Numbered from the stretch's first letter, positions 12,736 to 24,759 are shown. The stretch: DNA of 64,000 nt from Pyrus communis (GCF_963583255.1 NC_084816.1:7142600-7206599); one strand, 5' to 3'. Translations and numbers: made by a program. Notes: generated from the letters alone by a model not told the origin.

Positions 12736-13077
12736 TTATATATTTATATATACTAAAACCCAAATCACATGTTACAGTTCATTAACAGTAGCGTGACGAA
12801 AATGCCCTTCAAATATTTGTCTCAGATCGATTTATCTTGGCTTTTGTATAGTGGAAGCACGGTTTTGCCCTTTCGATTCCACGCATCGATCATTGACCGA
12901 CCCTTTATTTCAACTGTATCTTCTCGATTTTTTTTTTTCCGTTTCACTTCTTTCTCACAAATCTCTCTTTTGTTGCTCTCGAACTCACCCTCTCTAGCTC
13001 TCAGTTCTATCAAGCTTGGTTTTGCTCCTGGACTCGCTGCCTAGAAGACCAAGTTCCCGAGGTTGAAAGTTTCCTCC
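12736..13077 (+). other. Transcript-like stretch of unknown nature
   Basis: An AT-rich TATATATTTATATATAC motif (about 12736-12753) is followed about 100-250 bp later by CT-rich sequence (CTTTCTCACAAATCTCTC) resembling a plant 5' UTR, and then by block C. No ORF here has recognisable similarity. It could be a decayed promoter and leader or the end of a repeat. Confidence 0.25.
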
Positions 13078-13655
13078 TCGACCTTTTCCTTCATAGTATT
13101 GGCCTACAAAAATACATAAGATTGTTAGGGCTTTTGAAAGAGAAAAAAAAAAAATTAAGAAAGTTAAATAAACAAGGGGGTTTATGTATATCCTGTTTAG
13201 TTTTGACCTTTGATCATTCAATTTAACACTAAAAATAAAAAACGACGGACAATAAGAGAAAAGTCGAGTCTTGAAGGCATTTTCCCTAATATTATATATA
13301 TTTAGCCCCCCAATCCCCCCCGGGCCCCGCCCCCATTTGTTTGGGGATTTAACAATAATCCTTCAATTTAACAACAAAAAATTATTTATAATCACTTTTT
13401 TAGGCCTAATAAGACAAAATTATTATGGTAGGTGTATTAACTATATCTTAACAATCTTAGGATAAGGAAAATTAGAGCAACATCAATCACCCAAAACACA
13501 AGCCGATAGATTACATATTTACATATTATAATATAGCGATGATATGAAATATTTTTGCACTGTATCATCACTTGTATTATAACATATAGTGTAATGTCTC
13601 GTGTTTTGTATATGTTGAAAAAGCCCCAATCAAAGTTACCAAAAACTGCTTTGTA
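13078..13655. repeat. Segmental duplication block C, copy 1
   Basis: Homologous and collinear with 19683-20310. Both start near AGTATTGGCC and ACATAAGATTGTTAGGG and run directly into block B. Copy 1 has a C/G-rich island (13309-13334) absent from copy 2. No gene recognised. Confidence 0.8.
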
Positions 13656-13857
13656 CGCAAAAAGGGGCTGTTCTTTTACTGAAATAAATGCTCGAATCCA
13701 ACTCCCAACATACCAAGCAACATAGATATGGCAATAAAATTGGAAGGTAAAGTATTATATTTGAACAAAATGGGTACATTGAAAACACAGTAAAATTACA
13801 AGCTGAAAAACCACCACTTCTTGTTCTAAATCACTGTAATACTGAACAAAACCCTGA

Positions 13858-14720
13858 GGGTGCGTTTGTTGCACCGAACTATCTCGAACTAGACTAGCTT
13901 CTGAGACTAAGCTGGACTGACTTAGTGAAGCGTTTGGTGCAGTGACAGACTAAGAAGTAGAATAACTATTAAATTTAGATACTATATTATTTAATCTCTA
14001 TTTATTAATATTTTATTATTAATCTATCATTTTACTTGTTTCTAGAAACACCTATCTAATGCCCAGTAATTTTTTTTCCAAGCATATCACTCTAACCCAT
14101 TCCTCTTTCCTCCGCTACTCTGTCCCTCCCCTCTCCCTCTTTTCATCTGGTTCACCATTTTCTAGAAGTCTCTTCCACTCTCCGTATACATCTCTATATT
14201 TTCCTTCGTCCATCTCCCTCTCATCCCCTCTTTTCCACCGTCCACTCTCTCCCTAACCTCTCCCTTTTTTCCTTATGCAGACGATTCATCAGAGCTCACA
14301 ACCTAACCCCTCCTCTAATTTTCTTGGAAAATCTCAGGATTTTCTGGTGATTTTGCGTTTTTGTTTTGAATTTGTTCAGGAGATTCGTTTGCATGTGGTT
14401 TTGGGGGAATTTTAGATGTTGGATTTTGAGATTTAGGTAGTGGGTGGGGGTGGGTTTTAGATCTGGACAGGGGTAAGGGAGTAGGAGTTGCAGACGACAA
14501 AGGTGTACAAACGATGTTGGAGACGGGATTAGCAATCTCGTGGTTTTTTTTTTTTTTTGGGGGGGGGGTCTCACTAGGACGACTTAGCGAAGCTCTTAGT
14601 CAGAATGAGTCCGACTTAATCCCATTTAAGTTTAGTCCAGCTTGCACCAAACACGGGATTAATAGTCTTAACAAAGTAGTCCAATCCAGTGAACTTTAAC
14701 GAGGGCAAACAAACACGCCC
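13858..14720. mobile_element. PIF/Harbinger-like inverted-repeat element, 863 bp, inserted in block B2
   Basis: Left end GGGTGCGTTTGTT and the reverse complement of the right end GGGCGTGTTTGTT form the termini. Inner sequences around GCGTTTGGTGCA and GCTTGCACCAAACAC also pair. The flanks are TGA (13855-13857) and TCA (14721-14723), compatible with a short 3-bp target duplication. Blocks B1 (8690-8730) and B3 (20555-20580) lack it and run uninterrupted into the same CCTACATCACTT. There is no transposase. The interior 14280-14510 is GC-richer and may be captured host sequence I cannot identify. Confidence 0.65.
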
Positions 14721-15170
14721 TCAAGTCCTACATCACTTCTGCAACAAAAAGGCCTACGGGCACACACCAACACAGTAAACCCATTTCCCCAAACTTCTCT
14801 CTTAACCCCAACCTCAATCCCTCGTGTCTGAAAAATTCTGAATATAAATTTTATGTCACGTCGCTCGTATGCTCAAGACACGTTAAAAAGGATTCCTGCA
14901 TTTAGGTCTTCCAAAGTGGGTCTGTGTGGTATTGGACCATTGGTACCTGAATGCAATGATGTCCCTTCTCGCATGTCCTATGCAGACAGGTGATGCGGAA
15001 CAGTATTCCTTACTCAAGAATCTCCGGTTACATCCCAAATAAACTCAAAGACCAAATAAATTAAAAAAATGAACAAAACTATATTATACAAAGTTAACAA
15101 GAACCTCAATTTTCAGAAAATGAGGGATCAGGAGCGATCAGACTGAGCATCGGAGCAGTACCCAAACCCT

Positions 15171-15778
15171 TGTTGGAGTTTTGAGCTCCTTTTAAGTCCC
15201 ACATCAGGGAACTAGTCTCCTTCATTAGTAATTAGGTGTTGGACCATTGGGAATGAGGATTGAGGTTTGGACCACTAATTGTGTGGATTAGGCTTGATGA
15301 TTATACCATAATATTAATATTAATTAATCAAAATTAATTAAAAATGTTTTGATTAATAAACACAACTCCAAAAGGTATTTGAAGGGGTATGAAAGAACCT
15401 ATATAACTGGAGTTCTCAATTCCATTGAAAATCATCTTTTCTTCCTCCTTCACTTTTGTACAAACTTTCCAGAGAGTAAACACATAAAGCAAATGCGATA
15501 GAATTCTATAATCCAGTGCGAGTTGTAGAATTAGATAGTTATATCTTAGTCGAGTAAACGTTATAGAACCACAAACATAAAAGTGAGATGTAAATACTGT
15601 TCGAAGGACATAGCTTCTGCGCTAGCCTCTACCTTTGATTCATTAAAGTTAGTATCATTATAATTTCTGTATTTATTGTGTAATTTCATTCTGTATTGCA
15701 AATATTTTTTTAGTAATAAAGTATAAGAATTTCAAGTTCTGTATTTCTATTATTTTGTTTCTAAATTATTCTCCAACA
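15171..15778 (+). mobile_element. Solo LTR, 608 bp, inside block B2
   Basis: Begins TGTTGGAG and ends CTCCAACA (TG...CA with paired termini) and has a TATA-like CCTATATAAC (about 15408-15417) two fifths in. The immediate flanks are ACCCT and ACCCC, a probable 5-bp target duplication with one mismatch. No internal retroviral domain or second LTR is next to it, so it is a solo LTR left by LTR-LTR recombination. The TGTTGGAG terminus and size fit a Ty1/copia-type LTR, but the superfamily is unproven. Confidence 0.8.
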
Positions 15779-15976
15779 ACCCCAGCTGAAACCCCAAGTG
15801 GGTACTGCTCCATTTTCCCTTGGCTTTCGAGCTCCCCCGCCCGCCATGGGAGCCAAGAACTTGACCAATTCCTTAAATATCTTGATCTTGATCTCTCCCC
15901 TCCTGGGAGGGAGCCTTCGATTTCGACTGTGCTTGGACTTGGAACCTGGGATTTCCAGTTTTTTCGAATTCGCCAT
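15761..15976 (-). pseudogene. Small basic protein, copy 2 of 3, disrupted
   Basis: The ATG at 15976 and the first about 53 codons match copies 1 and 3 (MANSKKLEIPGSKSKHSRN onward). The reading frame then enters a 33-bp segment of its own coding region in inverted orientation and stops in the solo LTR. The original C-terminal part is at 15120-15165, on the other side of the LTR. The copy is therefore split by an LTR insertion and a local inversion. Confidence 0.8.
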
Positions 15977-16721
15977 GATATGAATTTGAAGGGTGAGGAC
16001 AAAAAGAGAGAGGGGATGAACAAAAAGAGAATTTTCTTCGACGGAAAAGAAAGAGAGTGAATTGTAACAAAGTGAATGTGCTTTGGATGCGCTGAGGATA
16101 ATGAGAGGATGCGAGATTAGAGTGATGGCTTTATAGAGGCATTTTGCATTTTGTTGCAAAAGACTTAGCTTGCTCACTGAGAACGTCTGGAAGCATATGT
16201 GGAGTCTGTAGATAAAACTGCTCAAGTACATACAACTCCGCAATCATGTTATTTTTCGTATGCCTGTAAAGAACATATTCTTTTTAAATTTTATGTTGGC
16301 AGCCTATTTGAAGGAAAAAAATGAGGTCACAAGAGTGACTTTTGTAGATGGAGCCGTTTTGAACCAGATTGGTTGTTCAATGTTTAACATATGATGTATG
16401 CATTTTATTTGAATATAATAAAAATTCTATCGTTTGAAAAAATAAATAAATAACTGGAAAAGTTGCATGTTTTATCAATAGAGTTTGCGACGCTAGTCAA
16501 AAGATGAATATTTTATGTAATAAAATTTGTTGGGCGTTGAAATATGAAGATAGAAAATCTTCCTAATTACCTAGTTTCTCTTTTGTTGTTGGAGTCTTTA
16601 ACTAGGCACCACACTAATAAGGCATCATTTTTTCACTTAAATGTCAAACGAATTAAAATATCATATCGTAGGATTGAAGGGGCCCACTCTTATTTATTTA
16701 TGTATTAACATAAATATTATT

Positions 16722-18628
16722 GATTCAAAACATGAATAATTTTGATCATAAGCACAAAACTCTGTGATTAAAACACTAAGAGTTTTGAGTAGGAGTTCCT
16801 ACTCATCTTTAAGTAGTCAATTATTGTTTTTTATATAACTCTTTTGACGTTCTATATTTGGTTGGATAAATATCTCTTGTCAATGTACGAGATTTCTGGC
16901 TAGTGGTAAATGACGGATTATGAGATTTCCTTAAAACTAAAAACTAGAGGTCTTGGGTTCGAAAACCGTTACTGGTGTGGATGCCAAATTTGTGGCTAGG
17001 AGAGGCTGAAATGCCTATGAGTCTTTCTAGCCCCTGAAAATGGTGGATAACCATAACTTGCCACCAATTGTTCTCATTTTTAAAGGAAAAAAAAAACGAG
17101 ACTTGTGATAAAAGAAATGTCAATACACACATGGTATTAATTAGTCAATCCTTCACACTATTATATAACGTTGGGCTTTAATTGAATTTCGGATAACAAT
17201 AACGTTGGACTTTAATTGAATTTCTTCCTCTCACATCATTATTTTCTACTCCTACATGCCGCAACTTGCGCGTTCCATGTACACAAGTCCCTTTAGAGGG
17301 AGACTAATTTGTTTGGGAACAATTACAATTGGCTGTGTAATTTTGACTGTACTGTGTCATATGATTGATTGTCGCTTATTCACAATGTAAGTAGTTGTCG
17401 CTAATACGCGCATGATCGAATATCGTTACAAGCAAAACAACATGACTATATCCAAACAACATGGCTAGATCCCATAACTCCCTAGGATCCTATTCAACTT
17501 CATGTGATGCAAGCATATTGTGATGCCTCCTCCCTGTGATGTTTTTTCTTTTCTTTTACAAGAAACAATAGCGTTATTTCATTGATCATCATAAATAAAT
17601 ACAAGGGTGCTAATTAGGTACATTCCTCCAGTGATCAATATATTGATTTGGAGTGAATTTGTACAAACAAGCGATTAATTAAAACCCCTACACGACTACC
17701 ACAAGCAAGGTGCACCAATACAAATTTGTCACAAAAACGATAAACGCAACAAACCAATACTAGTGTAGTGGCTCACTGCATGACATATGCAACACATAAG
17801 CATCGATCATTCCCTAATTTTCTTCCAGAAGGATAATGAAAGTGACAAATAATTAAAGAGAGAGTTGCTTATTCTAATCTGATGGTTAGCATTAGCTGAT
17901 AAATAATTTGATTGGCTTATTTAATTAAGAGGACGACCCTTCAAAATTAAATTAAATTTCAACCGTATTACAAACTAAAGCCTTGGTGTTAAAGACAAAT
18001 TCTTCATTAAGAAATCGCATAGAGATTTAGAAAGTACACCAAAACGAAAATTAAAATGAAGCAATTCTCGTATAGAGAGCAATCAAACTAGCGAACTCTT
18101 CCATAAAGAGAGAAATCCGAACCAAACTCCAAGACAGATCCTGGATATTATTAAATAGAAACAAATTAAAAGGATAAAACCATGTCGCCGCTCTACATAT
18201 TCCGGACATTCGAGAGCCATAGCACCATACCAGCTAAACCCATAGTGTCGTACTAGGTAAACTCGATCCCAACACAATCCGAAGTCTTCCATGGCTTCCG
18301 GCTTCAACCCCATATTGAATGTGATAACTAGATCTAGACTCTTGTGTTTACTACGTGCGTGGGCCAGAAGACAACGATTATCACGACGATTATAATGTTT
18401 ACGGTGACAATTCTACACCAAAACAAAGTGAATGGAAAGGGAGAGAGGAAAAATACCAAAAATGATTGTCAAGATGATTTCCACCAACTTCAAAGCCAAA
18501 ACAAGGAGGCGGTGATAGATAATTTTTCTTTGATTTTTGCTTTAGACGTCTAGGGTTTTTATGTATGTTTTTTGTTTGGTAAATAAGCCTAGGAAAAAAA
18601 AAATAACAAAAAATCTAAGCAATTGTTA
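16722..18628. repeat. Segmental duplication block A, copy 2
   Basis: Collinear with 5992-8234, with a roughly 300-bp internal deletion at about 18030. It directly follows block B2 and a short shared stretch (16560-16721) that also follows block B3 (21965-22070, resumed at 23816-23900). Confidence 0.8.
16898..17095 (+). mobile_element. SINE in block A2, ancestral copy of the 6171 insertion
   Basis: Same SINE at the same duplicated position. The flanking direct repeats have diverged (GTACGAGATTTCTG on the left, ACGAGACTTGTG on the right). The B-box region GGTTCGAAAACC is still visible. Confidence 0.8.
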
Positions 18629-19682
18629 ACACTTGAGTTTTATCCATATACCTTAATTTATATTAATCACCAAGCATCATTAAGCACCCTTTGGAATTTG
18701 GAGGGCAATTAATGTGAAGTTTGAACCGAAGCAAACATTTCCAAACGACTTCAAATTTTAGCTTTGCCTATATTAGCAGCCTAATGTGTCTTCATACTTT
18801 CTCAATCTTTGTCACACAACAATTAGACGCGTAGTCCAAAAGCCACTGACTAATCACGAATTGAATACAAGTTCTTTAGTCGAAAATCCATTGACTAATC
18901 AACCACTTGAATACAATTTCTTCTTAATCGTTGCCTAAAAAGACAATGTTATAATCTAAAATAATTCCTTAATTACAATCCGTCAAATGGTGATGGGTGA
19001 CACCCTTGATGACTCGTTCGGTCTCGATGAGTCATATGCCATGTGTAAGATTTGTGAGACACATGGCGCATGCATGCCACGTAAGTCGTGAATATCAAAA
19101 TTTAATGTGTTGGTGAGTATTTACATGTCTATGCTAAGCTTTGAGCTTTTTCAAGTATCTAATAATTTGACAAACATTTTTTGTGCCTACAACCAACTTT
19201 CCCTACAAAAAAATTTGGAAGAAATGATTAGAAAGCGACCACCAAGACATAACTAGTTGGATAATTGTGTACAATAAGATCCCATTGATTTCCTCAATTA
19301 ACTTAGAAGGTGTCCAAATTATACTAATCGTTTTGTTAATCACCTTATCCTAAAACGCGCTAAAATTCCCGTATATATAGAATAAAAGGAAAATAAGTTC
19401 CGACCAAATCAAAATTAACTTGAGCAGAGGAAGTAGCAACCACCAAATACCAACTAGTCAAAGTACGTAAGACTTAGATTCCTCTAATCTTATCCGTGTG
19501 CTGAGTGGGAGTTGGAAATGGATGTAAGTATTGAAGTTACTTTGCACGATGTGCATCAAAATTGGGGTGTTTCGAGTTCCCTTACGTGCAATTGTAATGA
19601 AGTGGCTCACTCAATAATTTTCTTTGTCATTTTTTAATTTTCTCGGTCTAGATTTTAACGTTTTTATTAAAATTTAATAAAT
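18629..19682. other. Single-copy, gene-free stretch
   Basis: AT-rich sequence between blocks A2 and C2. No ORF with recognisable similarity, no RNA gene and no bounded element seen. Confidence 0.45.
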
Positions 19683-20310
19683 TCATAGTATTGGCCCAGA
19701 GAAAATACATAAGATTGTTAGGGTTTTTTTTTTGAAAGAAACAAAAATTAAGAAAGTTAAATAAACAAGGGGCTTTTAGCATCAAACCCCCAAAAAGCAA
19801 ACACTTTTCGCAATCGAACCCCATTTATAAGGAAATGATATCAGCATGTCATTTTTCACTTTCTGCATATCTTGTTTAGTTTTGACGCTTGATCATTCAA
19901 TTTAACATTGAAAATAAATAAATGCGGGCAATGAGAGAAAAGTTGAGTCTTGAAGGCACTTTGCCTATATTATATTTAGTCCACCCATTTGTTTGGGCAT
20001 TTAACAATAATCCTTCAATTTAAGAACCAAAAAATATTTATAATCACTATTTTAAGCCTAAAAAGACAGAATTATTATGGTAGGTGTATTAATTATATCT
20101 TTAACAATTTTAGGGTAAGGAAAATTAGAGCATCATCAATCACCCATTACACAAGCTAGTAGATTACATATTATAATATAAATGGTGACATAAGATATTT
20201 TTGCACTGTATCGTCACTTGTATATAACACATAATGTAATGTAATGTCTTGTATTTTGTGTACGTTGAAAAATGTCTCAATGAGACCAGTCAAAGTAACC
20301 AAAAACCACT
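19683..20310. repeat. Segmental duplication block C, copy 2
   Basis: Homologous to 13078-13655 and followed directly by block B3, as copy 1 is followed by B2. It has about 100 bp (near 19777-19870) that copy 1 lacks. Confidence 0.8.
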
Positions 20311-20817
20311 TTGTACCCAAAAACGTGCTGTTCTTTTACTGAAATTAATAAGATGGAATAAGTAAATGATTGGCAAGAGAGGGACGAAAAAACACAAAAT
20401 TAATGCTCAAATCCAACTCCCAACGTACCAAGCAACACAGATCTGGCAATAAAATTGGAAGGTAAATTATTATATTTGAACAAAATGGGTACATTGAAAA
20501 CACATAAAATTACAAAGCTGAAAAACAACCACTTGTTCTAAATCACTGTAATACTAAACAAAACCCTGGAGGCCTACATCACTTGTGCAACCTACGGGCA
20601 CACACCAACACAGCAAACCCATTTCCCCAAATTTCTCTCTTAACCCGATCCTCAATCCCTTGTATCCGAGAAATTCCAAGTATAAATTTCATGTTACGTC
20701 ACTCGTATGCTCAAGACACACACTAAGAAAGATTTATGCATTTAGGTCTTTCACAGTGGGTCTGTGTGGTACTGGTACCTGAATGCAATGAGGTCCCTCT
20801 TAGCGTGTCTTATGTAG

Positions 20818-21025
20818 GGACAAGGATTGTTTGCCCTCCCACTTCCAATGTCCTCCTGTTTGTGTGATTACGGTTAAACCACGTCAACATTTTATATTAC
20901 TATTTATTTTTGTCTTATTATCTCTAAAAAAATATAATACAAAATGTTGACGTAACTTAACTATGATCACACAAAACAAGAAGGCATAGGAGAGCACCGA
21001 AAGTGGGAGGGCACATCCCTTGTAC
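20818..21025. mobile_element. Mutator-type MITE, 208 bp, copy 2, with empty site in the window
   Basis: Left end GGACAAGGAT and TTGCCCTCCCACTT pair with the right end GTACAAGGGAT and GCCCTCCCACTT. A perfect 9-bp duplication CTTATGTAG flanks it (20809-20817 and 21026-21034). The paralogous site in block B1 (about 8945-8960) reads CTTATGTAGACGGGTGA with a single CTTATGTAG, which shows the unoccupied target. Inner arms (TCCTCCTGTTT, ACGGTTAA, CAACATTTTATA) match the MITE at 2163-2358. Confidence 0.92.
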
Positions 21026-21173
21026 CTTATGTAGACGGGTGAGGCGGAACAGAATTCCTTACCCAAGAATCTCCGGTCACATCCCAAAACTGAAAGACCA
21101 AATAAATTTGAAAAATGAACAATACTATACTATACACAGTTAACAAGAACCTCAATTTTCAGAAAAGGAGGGA

Positions 21174-21422
21174 TCAGGGGCCATCAGACTGAGCATCGGA
21201 GCAGTACCCACTTGGGGTTTCAGCTGGGGTTTGGGAGCCGGAGCTCAGGAACCCTCCATCTTCCCTCGGCTTTGGAGCTCCCCCGCCAGCCATGGGAGCC
21301 AAGAACTTGACCAATTCCTTGAATATATTGGTCTTGATCTGTCCCCTCCTTGGAGGGAGCCTTCGATTTCGGTTGTGCTCGGACTTGGAACCTGGGATTT
21401 CCAGTTTTTTCGAATTCGACAT
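21174..21422 (-). CDS. Small basic protein, copy 3 of 3, function unknown
   Basis: 82 codons from the ATG at 21422, uninterrupted, and same length as copy 1. The basic N-terminal half (KLEIPGSKSEHNRNRRLPP, then RRGQIKTNIFKELVKFLAPM) and the Ser/Thr/Pro-rich tail are kept with about 13 amino-acid differences. No family recognised. A Mutator MITE lies about 150 bp downstream of its stop, probably in its 3' flank. Whether the locus is expressed cannot be judged here. Confidence 0.45.
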   Translation of the reverse strand: MSNSKKLEIPGSKSEHNRNRRLPPRRGQIKTNIFKELVKFLAPMAGGGAPKPREDGGFLSSGSQTPAETPSGYCSDAQSDGP

Positions 21423-22365
21423 GATTAATTTGAAGGGTGAGGACAAGAGCAGAAGAACAGAGGAAAACAGAGTTCTCTCTTTAGAGTCTAAAGAGAGGGG
21501 ATGAAAAAAAAGAGAATTTTCTTCGACGGAAAAGAAAGAGAGTGAGTGGTGGTTTTATAGGCGTTTTGCATTTTTGGCAAAAGACTTAGCTTCCTCACTA
21601 AGATTTACCGTGTTTCAAGATGACGTGGCACTTTGGAGTGGCCGTGCCTCGAACTAGAACGTCCAGAAGCATTTGCGGAGGACGCAAACAAAACTCCCGC
21701 ATTAATGCTATTTTTCGTATGCCCGTAAAGAACATATTCTTTTTAAATTTTATGTTGGCAGCCTAGTTGAAGAAACAAATGAGGTCGCAAGAATGACTTT
21801 CATAGATGGAGTCATTTCGAACTAGATTGGTTGTTCAATGTTTTGGCATTCGATGGATGCGTATCTATTTGAATTTAATAAAATATTTTATCGTTTGAAA
21901 AAAAAAAAACTGTAAAGATGAATATTTTATGTAATTAAATTTGTTGGCGTTTAAATATAAAAATAGAAAATTTTCCTAATTACCTTGTTTCTCTTTTGTC
22001 GTTGGAGTCTTAACTTTGCACCACGCTAACAAAGCATCGTTTTGTCATCTAAATGTCAAGCGAATTAGAATAAAAAAGATTATTCTTTCCATTTATATGT
22101 ATCATATTTCTAATATAGATGAGACTTATATGTATTAGTGGGCCCTATTTTTATTAGATAGATAATACAAATGATGGTACAAATAAACTGTAAGCGTAGT
22201 GTTACACAATTATAATAAGATCTTGTAGTGTGTTCGGTTGAGGAAATTGAAGATGATGGGATTTGGAAAGTTTATGGCATTTAGGAGTCATGGTGCATTT
22301 CTAGCTTAGAAATCATTTCTCAATTAGAAACAATTAGCCTCCATGCATGAGCTCACACGTGTGCA

Positions 22366-22680
22366 GAAGATATTTTTTAAATCACGGCGTGCTACGCGCA
22401 ATTTACATGTTTTAAATGTATTTATCAATGTAGATGGAAATGAATAATAAAATATTAATGAATAATAAATACATTTAATAAAAGTGGTCTTTTAACTAAT
22501 CAAAGCAGCTGAATCCATGTTAATAAAAGCAATCATTCAATTTCCATCTACATTTTATTGAATTTACATTAAGATTAGAAAAAAATAATATTTAATAAAC
22601 AACTGATTGCTAGCCCATTGTGAGGCTAGGCCCACTCCCTCCTCTTAGTGTAAATAGCATTGTTTGTTAAAAAAAAATGA
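22366..22680. repeat. Fragments of the foldback family and of a SINE tail
   Basis: 22366-22430 resembles part of the foldback arm at 22800-22870 (TTTTTTAAATCACGGCGTGC against TTTTTTGAATCACAACGCGC). 22600-22680 (CCCATTGTGAGGCTAGGCCC, then CTTAGTGTAAATA and an A run) looks like the 3' end of the SINE family seen at 10789 and 62497. Both pieces are partial. Confidence 0.45.
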
Positions 22681-23741
22681 TCATTTGACAACTAATTGAA
22701 TCACATTGTTATGCGCGTGCGAGAGAATTTTTTTATAACTGACACTACGCACCTCTTAAGTGTTTAAAAATTGAGAAATAATATTTAATAAACAACCATG
22801 TGCAAAAGACATTTTTTGAATCACAACGCGCTACCAGCAACTTATACATTTTAAATGTATTTATATGCGTGAATTGCTTCAATGTTTTTTTAATTTCGTT
22901 ATTTTCTTTTTTTATCATCGGCGCTATGTGCCTCTTAAGATGTTTTGAACACAACATTCATGATTTTTCTTATTTTTATTATATTTTTCTTCCCCCATCA
23001 CATGAGCACCATCAACTTTGTCATTTGTTTATTCTTTTCTCTCTTCCCTTTTATTTATTTTAATTCTTTTCTCTCTTCCCATTTATATTTATATTATATT
23101 TTATGATGATCAAATTACCAAATTACCCTTGCATGATTTGGTATATTATTTTGGGCAGATTTTGAATATTTTTGGCTAAGGGGCAGTTTGGTGTCCCCGG
23201 CTTCGATAATAGAATTGGACGAAACTGCCCCTTAGCCAAAAAATTTCAAAACCTGCCCAAAATAATATATCAAATCATGCAAGGGTAATTTGGTCATCAT
23301 AAAATATAATTTAAATATAAATGGGAAGGAAGAAAAGAATAAAAAAATGAAAGGGAAGAGAGAAAAGAATAACAAATGACAAAGTTGATGGTGCCCACGT
23401 GATGACGGAAGAAAAATATAATAAAAATAAGAAAAATTATGAATATTGTGTTTAAAACATCTTAAGATGCGCATAGCGCCAATAATAAAAAAAGAAAATA
23501 ACGAAATTAAAAAAACATTGAAGCAATTCTCGCATATAAATACATTTAAAATGTATAAGTCACGCGTAGCGTGTTGTGATTCAAAAAATGCCTTTTGCAC
23601 GCGGTTGTTTATTAAATATTATTTCTCAAATTTTAAACACTTAAGAGGTGCGTAGTGCCAGTTATAAAAAAAGTCTCTCGCATGCGCATAATAATGTTAT
23701 TCAATTAGTTGTTCAATGATTTTTTTTTAACAAACGATGTT
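22647..23741. mobile_element. Foldback (long inverted-repeat) element, about 1.1 kb
   Basis: Two arms of about 520 bp in opposite orientation meet near 23205 with a short spacer (GGTGTCCCCGGCTTCG). Examples of paired segments: GGCTAAGGGGCAGTTT with AACTGCCCCTTAGCC, and GTGCAAAAGACATTTTTTGA with TCAAAAAATGCCTTTTGCAC. The ORFs on either arm are mirror images of each other, not genes. It lies in a 1.7-kb insertion that separates the end of block B3 (22070) from its continuation at 23816. Confidence 0.85.
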
Positions 23742-23900
23742 ATATAATAATGTAATTGAATCAGATGGTACATATCGTATAAAAGCTTTCCACGTGGACA
23801 ATAATGACCCAGAATATCAAATGGTAGGATTGAAGGGGCGGGGCCCACTCTTATTAATTTATTGTTTAACATAAATATTATTGATTCAAAAGATGGCCAT

Positions 23901-24759
23901 ATGAATCTTTTGGGGCAATGACATTTTGAACGAGACATTAGGCTGAAACATCACCACATGGATAATTATATTCATTTATGTAATAACACGTAAATTGATT
24001 TTGTTCATATTCCACCATAAAACTCTATAAACACATTGTTTACTTTTATATAATCACATATAAATCAGTTATGAACTCGTTTGGAAGTATTTTTAAAATA
24101 ACTAAATGCGCTTTTAGAGAAAATATTTTTTAAATTCTAACTGCACTTGAAAGTGTTTGATACAAAAAGTACCAGTTATGTAGACTTCAACTGTTTTTTC
24201 TCAATTAACTTGTATTTTTTTATCAATATTGATTCTAATCATATTTTTACAAAAAGTGCTTTAGCTATTTTAAAAGCAGGAGCTCTCTATCACTTTTTTC
24301 AGCTCAGATAAACCAAACATTTTACCTTTTTCTTTCGTTATTAGTTATGGAAAAAAATTAAGCATCTACAAATAAACCATTGGAAACAAGTTAAACGTGT
24401 GGGCCTCTAAAGCATGTCATAAAACGCGGTATTGGAAATTTGGGATGTATTACAAAAGAAAGAGATGGATGGATGTCACAATTATATTCTTAATTATTTT
24501 CATTTTTTATGTTAATTTGTTCCATGTAACAAGAAAATTTAGAGATTTGGAGAAGCAGTGGCAACCAATTTTAGTAATTTATTGGCCGGCAAGAAGAAAA
24601 TTTACAATCAAACGCGTGTTGCAAATATATATAATATATATTATATATCATAATTTTGCATGCAGCTCTTGTGGTTCTAAATCACAAAGATCAAAATGAA
24701 TTTATTAGATGATCATGGAGATTTTATAAAAACTTAATGGTTCATGCGGTTTATGTAAC
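23901..24759. other. Gene-free AT-rich stretch
   Basis: No recognised coding sequence. The ORF starting near 24397 is AT-driven and matches nothing I know. Confidence 0.4.

Noticed and set aside
22745..23600. Pair of Cys/Phe-rich ORFs (RATSNLYILNVFICVNCFNV type) on opposite strands
   Set aside because: They are mirror images produced by the two arms of the foldback element.
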